DNA of 64,000 bases from Erythrophleum ivorense (Eukaryota; Streptophyta; Magnoliopsida; Fabales; Fabaceae), in assembly GCA_026724425.1 (NCBI GenBank), contig JAIUCV010000090.1, positions 3,844,001 to 3,908,000 of the forward strand, written 5' to 3'. The translations under genes and the position numbers were made by a program. Shown piece by piece: positions 48,701-56,989 of this stretch (its first letter is position 1; each line of letters opens with the position of its first letter). The notes beneath the pieces were generated by a model, which saw nothing but the letters and a program-made list of their open reading frames with translations, ran no database searches and was not told the origin of the DNA.

Positions 48701-51376
48701 CTAGTGGGGGTTGGAGTTAGGCCTGTCTTCAGGGGTGATGGTCAGAACCTTAGAGAGAAGCTCTTGTAGCTTAATCGGATCGTTCTGTATCTCGGGGCTG
48801 ACGATAGCTCTGGCACTCGAGAAGGGTTTAGACCTTCCCGTGAATGTGATCTTATACTCAAGTTTCCCTTCCTTGAGTTCCATCGGTAGCATAATCACCG
48901 TAGACGGAGATGGGGTAGAGGTAACGGGTTTGGGTTCCTTGGTTCTTTTCTTTCTACCCTTGTGAACAGCCTGTGAAACCATCCTCACCCTCCCCAGTTG
49001 AGCCCTTCCTAGTGGCTCAGTGAACATTGCAAAAAGGCTTTCGCCATCAATGATTCCCGGCTCATTCTCAACAGGCTCGGGAGGCGCAATATGCAGCTCG
49101 TTTTCATACTCAATAGTATCGGGAGTAATCACATTGCAGTCCAACTCCGCAGTTGTGATGGTCCCACAATACTCTGTAGAAAAAGTTTTTACTGGATATG
49201 AGACTTGGCTGTTCACATGGTGGAGGATCACTAGCCTGTTTGGGAAATCGATGAAGGCTCCTGCTGTAGTGAGGAACGGGGTTCCAAGTATGAAAGGGAC
49301 CTCCTTCTTATCAACCATATCCAGAACAGTGAGATCTGTGGGTATGGTGCAACTTCCAATCTTCACAGGGTAATCTAGGATAAGACCAAGTGGTGGTTTT
49401 GAGGAAGCATCTCCAAACATGATAGATGGACCAGGCTGCTTCATCAAGTGCTGGGCAGTCAACCTCTTAACCATACCAAGCGAAATCAAGTTGACACTAG
49501 CTCCAGAATCAACAAGCGCATCATCGAGCTGCAAATGACCAAGAGAGCACGGAATTGTGAATTTCCCCTGATCTTTGAGCTTGGGAAGGACTCTGCTTGG
49601 ACAAGATGTTATAGGTTTAGAGACGAGTGGGATAAACGTTCTGGGTTCGGGTGGATGCTGACTCGATCGAGTCAGAAGATCATGGTGAGTAGGGGAACAA
49701 GTGTTGGACTCGATCGAGGCTTCCTTCTCAACTCGATCGAGTGTAGTCTTTGAGACTGGTGAACAATCAACATCACAACCGTAAAGAAGTTGTGTAATCT
49801 CCTGAATGGCTCGTTCGTTCTCAGCAGCCTGTTCTTCATCAGCGTTGAATTGGACGACATGGCAATGGTCCTTGGGATTCTGAATGGCCTTCCCAGGGAG
49901 TTGACCAGGGTGTTCTGTAGAAGAGGAGGCACGGTTGTTCTCAATGGTCGTAATCCTGGAGTTTAAGGAATCAAGCTTGCTGTTCATCTCCGCAAGCTTC
50001 TTACTTGTCTCAATAACTCCATTAGCTTGACCTTGCAACAGCTGCTGTAACATGGCCCTCATGTCGGGTTCCTGAAGCTGTGGCGCTTGTACCTGCTGAG
50101 GAGCAAACCCTGGTGGTGCTCCCTGCTGCTGTCTAGGTGGATAGCCGCCCTGTTGGCTCACAAACTGCCCTCTCGGAACGAACACTTGCTGCTGTTGAGG
50201 CTGACTCTGCTGCTGCGTATGCTGACTCTGCTGTGTCTGTTGAGGGTAGACCTGATCCTGAGGATTGGCGACATTGGTGCTTCTATAGGAAAGGTTCGGG
50301 TTAGACTTGTAGGTGTAGTAGCCTTGGTTGTAGCCTCCCTGGTTGTTCTGAATGTAACTAATCTCCTCAGTCTGCTGTTCAGCCTCCCCTTCTTGGACAG
50401 GAACAAATTCGTCTTCAGAGATGAAGTGAACATGTTTCATATTGGACTGAGCCTGAAGTAGCTTGTCCAGTTTCTCATTCAAGCCCTTCACTTCCTTTTT
50501 TAACTTGTCATCTGACTCTACAGAGCTGCGTGTTGTGCGATCGTACTCTTCGTTGTTGTTGCCATCTGACCGAGCCATGTTCTCTACAAGCTGCCAACCA
50601 TCCTCAACGTCACCATTCAGAAAGTCCCCATTACTCGCAGTGTCAAGCATCTGTCGGTACTTCGGGAGAACTCCTCTATACATGGTGCTGAGAAGGGACT
50701 CGTTACTGAAACCGTGGTGTGGGCATTGACTGGTATAGCACTTGAACCGCTCCCATGCTTCTGAAAACGTTTCCCCATTCTTCTGCTGGAAACCCGAGAT
50801 GTCGCTACGGAGCTTAGCAGTGCGTCCTGTTGAGAAAAACTTGGCTAGGAATGCTTTCTTGCAGTCATTCCATGTAGTGATAGAACCGTGGGGCAGATTC
50901 TTCTCCCACTGGTGCGCCTTCTCTCCAAGAGATAGAGGGAAAAGGCGTAACTTGATGGCGTCTTCAGAAACGCCATTGACCTTCGTTAAGTTGCAGAGGC
51001 GATCGAACTCATCCAAGTGGTCAATTGGATCCTCGCATGGCAAGCCGTGGAACATCTTGTTCTGCACGAGATTGATCATACCCAACTTGATCTCGAAATT
51101 GTTGTTCTGCACCGGTGGAGGAACAATCCCCTGCCTCTGCGTATGTGCGTTTGGAGCATCACCCGCTCCAATAGGCCTTGCAGCACGCTGAGGTTCAGCC
51201 ATGTTGTCGACACACTGAGTATCCTCTGTCTGTGGTGCCTGATTCTCTTCCCGGACCTGGTGTCCCTGATTGTCCTCTCTGACTTGCTCAACCGGAACCC
51301 GTGATGATCTGTTCAGTCGGTTGATGTCGTCCAAGTAGTGTATCAAGTTGCCACTGCCCTTAGATCTCGTTTGCAT
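48701..51376 (-). CDS. Gag-protease-like protein of Athila-type element
   Basis: 891 residues starting MQTRSKGSG at the ATG 190 bp downstream of the primer site. A retrotransposon Gag core spans about 105-250 (EDPIDHLDEFDRLC, FPLSLGEKAHQWEKNL, FLAKFFSTGRTAKLRSDI). Predicted helical stretches lie near 295-315 and 455-480 (LNEKLDKLL; KLAEMNSKLDSLNSRI) around a Q-rich low-complexity segment. A pepsin-like retroviral protease signature LVDSGASVNLIS (about 620) is followed by ILGTPFL, the usual second protease motif. No CCHC knuckle was seen. The protein ends about 100 residues after a basic stretch (GRKKRTKEPK), with no RT. Capsid formation and proteolysis are inferred roles; copying would need RT and integrase from another Athila element. 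Three CTCGATCGAG palindromes fall inside this gene. Confidence 0.9.
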   Translation of the reverse strand: MQTRSKGSGNLIHYLDDINRLNRSSRVPVEQVREDNQGHQVREENQAPQTEDTQCVDNMAEPQRAARPIGAGDAPNAHTQRQGIVPPPVQNNNFEIKLGMINLVQNKMFHGLPCEDPIDHLDEFDRLCNLTKVNGVSEDAIKLRLFPLSLGEKAHQWEKNLPHGSITTWNDCKKAFLAKFFSTGRTAKLRSDISGFQQKNGETFSEAWERFKCYTSQCPHHGFSNESLLSTMYRGVLPKYRQMLDTASNGDFLNGDVEDGWQLVENMARSDGNNNEEYDRTTRSSVESDDKLKKEVKGLNEKLDKLLQAQSNMKHVHFISEDEFVPVQEGEAEQQTEEISYIQNNQGGYNQGYYTYKSNPNLSYRSTNVANPQDQVYPQQTQQSQHTQQQSQPQQQQVFVPRGQFVSQQGGYPPRQQQGAPPGFAPQQVQAPQLQEPDMRAMLQQLLQGQANGVIETSKKLAEMNSKLDSLNSRITTIENNRASSSTEHPGQLPGKAIQNPKDHCHVVQFNADEEQAAENERAIQEITQLLYGCDVDCSPVSKTTLDRVEKEASIESNTCSPTHHDLLTRSSQHPPEPRTFIPLVSKPITSCPSRVLPKLKDQGKFTIPCSLGHLQLDDALVDSGASVNLISLGMVKRLTAQHLMKQPGPSIMFGDASSKPPLGLILDYPVKIGSCTIPTDLTVLDMVDKKEVPFILGTPFLTTAGAFIDFPNRLVILHHVNSQVSYPVKTFSTEYCGTITTAELDCNVITPDTIEYENELHIAPPEPVENEPGIIDGESLFAMFTEPLGRAQLGRVRMVSQAVHKGRKKRTKEPKPVTSTPSPSTVIMLPMELKEGKLEYKITFTGRSKPFSSARAIVSPEIQNDPIKLQELLSKVLTITPEDRPNSNPH

Positions 51377-51550
51377 GCAACTAGAGTACTAACTCGATGT
51401 GTTTGGTCGAGTCTGCACGTAGAGTCTGCAAGCTGAGTTCCTGAAATGAGAAAGGCAGAGAGAATAGGCAATTGCAGTAAATTGGTAACTGTATACGAAC
51501 TTGATCTTATGTAACTTGATATCCGAAACGTAGCAAACAAACAAACAATT
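51377..51550 (-). other. 5' leader of Athila-type element
   Basis: Untranslated stretch between the primer site and the gag start. It contains CTCGATG...GGTCGAGTC near the gene, resembling the LTR repeat units. Confidence 0.7.
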
Positions 51551-51563
51551 GGCAACGGCGCCA
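51551..51563 (-). promoter_or_regulatory. Primer binding site, tRNA-Asp type
   Basis: Element-sense TGGCGCCGTTGCC, three bases from the 5' LTR. It matches the 3' end of plant tRNA-Asp, the primer usually reported for Athila elements. Confidence 0.85.
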
Positions 51564-51566
51564 AAT

Positions 51567-52998
51567 TGATAGTAGGATTTTACTAACAATTAATCCTAAA
51601 GCACTATCTACCCGATGCAGTACTTAAAGGAATCAATCCAAATGTTTGTGAATGCTATGCAATCAAGATAATGTCAAGATGATATAAGTCAAGCCAAATG
51701 CATAATGGGGGAAATGTAATCTATCAGTTTAAATGACAGAAAGTAAAAACTAACAAGGGAGAACAAAACAAATCAAAAGTGAGAAACTAAAAGTAAAAAC
51801 CAGAATGCTTGAAATGAACTAAATTGAACACAAATATAAAAACAGAGTAAAACAGAATATGAATAAGGGCTTGAGGATTGGGGTAATCGACTGATGCAAA
51901 ACCTTGACCTAACTAATGGTGTTTAACGAAACTCATAAAGAGCTAACCCTAGGCGGCAAACTTCATCACAGCACCAACCCACTCTCATGGTGAAGGCCAT
52001 CGAACATGAGGCTTTTCCAGACCCACTATCATGGCGGAATACACCTCAGGAAGCATTAAGTTCAGTTTGCTAAGCCAAAATGCATTCAAGAACACTAACA
52101 TCTCAGGTATGAATTACAAATCTCTTGGAGAAGTTGGTTGAGGCATTTCATCAAACACCTTCTGGGTGTGAAATGCCTTGAACTCATTTTCCAATTGATC
52201 AGAAAGGAAAAAGCATTAATAACACTAATCAAGAAGGGAAATGGTTAATCTAAGCTTAAACACCCTAGGAGATCAAGGATCTACACTAACCTAACCCATC
52301 CTCAAGAACCCTAAATCACTACTCTAAAATCGCCATATGTAAAATAAAATCAGAAAAAGATGAAACTTGAATCAACATGAAGAAGGGAGCAAGGTGAATA
52401 ACTTTATTGAAGAAAGTAAATTCAAAAGATTCAAAACATGGAAGCAATCTAAATTACAAACTAAGAACAAAGGAAAGGCGATTTTAAGTTTATCAGAGTG
52501 TTAAAAACATGATCTGGCACAAAATGACATAATTAAGCTATTTATACTAGGTTTAGAAAAAGGTAAAAATAACACGTGCTGCAGACTCGAGGTGCCAACT
52601 TCATGTGATCTGGTCGAGTCTGCGTAAAGGTGCCACCTTTGGCACCAACTCGACCACCGACTCGATGTACCGGTCGAGTCCGTGTAAAGGCGCCACCTTT
52701 GGCACCAACTCGAGGTGGTTGATCGAGTCTGTAGGTCGAGTTTGCTTCTGCTTCTTTCTTGGCCATCACTCCATCTCCTTCCTTGAGCTTCACTTCATCC
52801 CATTCCTTGGCCAACACTCCATCTGCTCCAAAAGTACCTGAAATGGCAAATAATGCAAGGATTGATGCAAATGCTTATGCAAACTATCATCTAAGAGAAG
52901 TGGATGCATATGGATGTAAATGGCAGTGAAATGATGTGATAAATGCACGAAAGCGATGGATAAATGATGCTAAAACATGTTGAAATATATGTACATCA
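51567..52998 (-). repeat. 5' LTR of Athila-type element (1432 bp)
   Basis: Same length as the other LTR, with four single-base differences found. It carries the presumed active promoter: TATAAATA at 52539-52546 (minus strand) and AATAAA at 52403-52408. Confidence 0.95.
52539..52546 (-). promoter_or_regulatory. TATA box in 5' LTR of Athila-type element
   Basis: Minus-strand TATAAATA. The duplicated 60-bp units lie just upstream of it in element sense. Transcription would run leftward through gag. Confidence 0.65.
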
Positions 52999-55900
52999 GT
53001 TGGTCCTCATAGTCCCGTGGAGAACCTAATGCATGTTTGGCTAAGTATGGGTCCGTCTTGATCATTACATACACTACAAGTATGTTTCTACATTGTGTGA
53101 AGGCGTAGAGCTACAATTGGGACTCCTTACTACTTATGTTTCTCTCAGGATGGTAGCTTTGATGTTCCTCTCAAGGAATGAGAATCTTGTCACACATGTT
53201 GCTCCTCCTAGTCCCGTGGAGAATCTAATGCATGTTTGGCTTAGTATGGGTCCGTCTTGATCATTACATACACTACAAGTATGTTTCTACATTGTGTGGA
53301 GGCATAGAGCTACGATTGGGACTCCTTACTACTTATGTTTCTCTCAGGATAGTAGCTTTGGTGTTCCTCTCAAGGAATGAGAATCATGTCACACATGTTG
53401 CTCCTCATAGTCCCGTGGAGAACCTAATGCATGTTTGGCTAAGTATGGGTCCGTCTTGATCATTACATACACTACAAGTATGTTTCTACATTGTGTGGAG
53501 GCATAGAGCTACGATTGGGACTCCTTACTACTTATGTTTCTCTCAGGATGGTAGCTTTGATGTTCCTCCCAAGGAATGAGAGTCATGTCACACATGTTGC
53601 TCCTCCTAGTCCCGTGGAGAATTTAATGCATGTTTGGCTAAGTATGGGTCCGTCTTGATCATTACATACACTACAAGTATGTTTCTACATTGTGTGGAGG
53701 CGTAGAGCTACGATTGGGACTCCTTACTACTTATGTGTCTCTCAGGATGGTAGCTTTGGTGTTCCTCTCAAGGAATGAGAATCATGTCACACATGTTGCT
53801 CCTCATAGTCCCGTGGAGAACCTAATGCATGTTTGGCTAAGTATGGGTCCGTCTTGATCATTACATACACTACAAGTATGTTTCTACATTGTGTGGAGGC
53901 ATAGAGCTACGATTGGGACTCCTTACTACTTATGTTTCTCTCAGGATGGTAGCTTTGATGTTCCTCCCAAGGAATGAGAATCATGTCACACATGTTGCTC
54001 CTCCTAGTCCCGTGGAGAATTTAATGCATGTTTGGATAAGTATGGGTCCGTCTTGATCATTACATACACTACAAGTATGTTTCTACATTGTGTGGAGGCG
54101 TAGAGCTACGATTGGGACTCCTTACTACTTATGTGTCTCTCAGGATGGTAGCTTTGATGTTCCTCTCAAGGAATGAGAATCATGTCACACATTTTGCTCT
54201 TCCTAGTCCCGTGGAGAACCTAATGCATGTTTGGCTAAGTATGGGTCCGTCTTGATCATTACATACACTACAAGTATGTTTCTACATTGTGTGGAGGCAT
54301 AGAGCTACGATTGGGACTCCTTACTACTTATGTTTCTCTCAGGATGGTAGCTTTGATGTTCATCTCAAGGAATGAGAATCATGTCACACATGTTGCTCCT
54401 CCTATTCCCGTGGAGAATCTAATGCATGTTTGGCTAAGTATGGGTCTGTCTTGATCATTACATACACTACAAGTATGTTTCTACATTGTGTGCGGGCATA
54501 GAGCTACGATTGGGACTCCTTACTACTTATGTTTCTCTCAGGATGGTAGCTTTGATGTTCCTCTCAAGGAATGAGAATCATGTCACACATTTTGCTCCTC
54601 CTAGTCCCGTGGAGAACCTAATGCATGTTTGGCTAAGTATGGGTCCGTCTTGATCATTACATACACTACAAGTATGTTTCTACATTGTGTGGAGGCATAG
54701 AGCTACGATTGGGACTCCTTACTACTTATGTTTCTCTCAGGATGGTAGCTTTGATGTTCCTCTCAAGGAATGAGAATCATGTCACACATGTTGCTCCTCC
54801 TATTCCCGTGGAGAATCTAATGCATGTTTGGCTAAGTATGGGTCCGTCTTGATCATTACATACACTACAAGTATGTTTCTACATTGTGTGGAGGCATAGA
54901 GCTACGATTGGGACTCCTTACTACTTATGTGTCTCTCAGGATGGTAGCTTTGATGTTCCTCTCAAGGAATGAGAATCATGTCACACATGTTGCTCCTCAT
55001 AGTCCCGTGGAGAACCTAATGCATGTTTGGCTAAGTATGGGTCCGTCTTGATCATTACATACACTACAAGTATGTTTTTACATTGTGTGGAGGCATAGAG
55101 CTACGATTGAGACTCCTTACTACTTATGTTTCTCTCAGGATGGTAGCTTTGATGTTCCCCTCAAGGAATGAGAATCATGTCACACATGTTGCTCCTCATA
55201 GTCCCGTGAAGAACCTAATGCTGTTTGGCTAAGTATGGGTCTGTCTTGATCATTACATACACTACAAGTATGTTTCTACATTGTGTGCAGGCATAGAGTT
55301 ACGATTGGGACTCCTTACTACTTATGTTTCTCTCAGGATGGTAGCTTTGATGTTCCTCTCAAGGAATGAGAATCATGTCACACGTGTTGCTCCTCATAGT
55401 CCCGTGGAGAATCTAATGCATGTTTGGCTAAGTATGGGTCCGTCTTGATCATTACATACACTACAAGTATGTTTCTACATTGTGTGGAGGCATAAAGCTA
55501 CGATTGGGACTCCTTACTACTTATGTTTCTCTCAGGATGGTAGCTTTGATGTTCCTCTCATGGAATGAGAATCATGTCACACATGTTGCTCCTCCTAGTC
55601 CCGTGGAGAATCTAATGCATGTTTGGCTAAGTATGGGTCCGTCTTGATCATTACAAACACTACAAGTATGTTTCTACATTGTGTGGAGGCATAAAGCTAC
55701 GATTGGGACTCCTTACTGCTTATGTTTCTCTCAGGATGGTAGCTTTGATGTTCCTCTCAAGGAATGAGAATCATGTCACACATGTTGCTCCTCATAGTCC
55801 CGTGGAGAACCTAATGCATGTTTGGCTAAGTATGGGTCCGTCTTGATCATTACATACACTACAAGTATGTTTCTACATTGTGTGGAGGCGTAGAGCTACA

Positions 55901-56629
55901 ATTGGGACTCCTTACTACTTATGTTTCTCTCAGGATGGTAGCTTTGATGTTCCTCTCAAGGAATGAGAATCTTGTCACACATGTCGCTCCTCCTAGTCCC
56001 GTGGAGAATCTAATGCATGTTTGGCTAAGTATGGGTCCGTCTTGATTATTACATACACTACAAGTATGTTTCTACATTTTGTGGAGGCATAGAGCTACGA
56101 TTGGGACTCCTTACTACTTATGTTTCTCTCAGGATGGTAGCTTTGGTGTTCCTCTCAAGGAATGAGAATCATGTCACACATGTTGCTCCTCATAGTCCCG
56201 TGGAGAACCTAATGCATGTTTGGCTAATTATGGGTCCGTCTTGATCATTACATACACTACAAGTATGTTTCTACATTGTGTGGAGGCATAGAGCTACGAT
56301 TGGGACTCCTTACTACTTATGTTTCTCTCAGGATGGTAGCTTTGATGTTCTTCCCAAGGAATGAGAATCATGTCACACATGTTGCTCCTCATAGTCCCGT
56401 GGAGAACCTAATGCATGTTTGGCTAAGTATGGGTCCGTCTTGATCATTACATACACTACAAGTATGTTTCTACATTGTGTGGAGGCATAGAGCTACGATT
56501 GGGACTCCTTACTACTTATGTTTCTCTCAGGATGGTAGCTTTGATGTTCCCCTCAAGGAATGAGAATCATTTCACACATGTTGCTCCTCATAGTCCCGTG
56601 GAGAACCTAATGCTGTTTGGCTAAGTATG
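52999..56629 (+). repeat. 199-bp satellite array, block 3
   Basis: About 18 monomers between two retroelements. The first part carries the TTTGGTGTTCC, CCTCCCAAGG and GGAGAATTTAATG variants of block 2, and the later part resembles the left-hand set. It ends within a 198-bp-class monomer at GGCTAAGTATG. Confidence 0.97.
56625..56629. repeat. Target-site duplication GTATG, left (gag-only element)
   Basis: GTATG precedes the element and also follows it at 61754-61758. The satellite reads GGCTAAGTATGGGTC, so removing the element plus one copy restores it. Confidence 0.95.
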
Positions 56630-56963
56630 TGATGCAGGCACGGAATCACACCAATGCTTTGATCAAACCGTGATCAGAAGATTCCTAAGCCAAAGCTTGC
56701 GGAAGGTGGGAAGATGGTAGAAATGGTGGTGAATGATTGACTCTCTCAATCGGTGGGATGATTGACTCTCTCAATCCTTGAAGAACTAGACTTGTTTGAA
56801 TCTCACAAACAATCCTAATCCCTTAATCTCAAGTATCAAATGAATCTCTCAAATGAAACTTAAAGACAAACAATTTAGACAAAGAAACTCTTTGAATAAA
56901 AACAAGAACAAACTTTATTTCTTAGATGATTGAAAGGTGATTTACAAATGAGGAAAAGATGAG

Positions 56964-56972
56964 CTTTATATA
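56964..56972 (-). promoter_or_regulatory. TATA box in 3' LTR of gag-only element
   Basis: Minus-strand TATATAAAG, 18 bp past the stop codon of the LTR-encoded frame and about 45 bp before AATAAA. The whole LTR frame therefore lies in U3 and would be present only at the 3' end of the genomic RNA. The promoter copy is at 60563-60571. Confidence 0.75.
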
Positions 56973-56989
56973 GAGCTCGAATACAAAGT

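Larger units (their letters stand above)
45351..52998 (-). mobile_element. Athila-type LTR retrotransposon lacking pol (7648 bp)
   Basis: Two 1432-bp LTRs enclose a 4784-bp interior with a tRNA-Asp-type primer site, an 891-residue Gag-protease-like frame and about 1.9 kb of non-coding sequence before the polypurine tract. No RT, RNase H, integrase or env-like frame is present; autonomous Athila elements carry gag-pol and are longer. It is therefore a non-autonomous derivative. The LTRs differ at four sites that I found (45395/51611, 45790/52006, 46111/52327, 46514/52730), about 0.3%, so the insertion is young but older than the CRM-like one. The Athila assignment rests on the Gag style, the primer site, the LTR size and the long 3' non-coding part. 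Confidence 0.9.
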
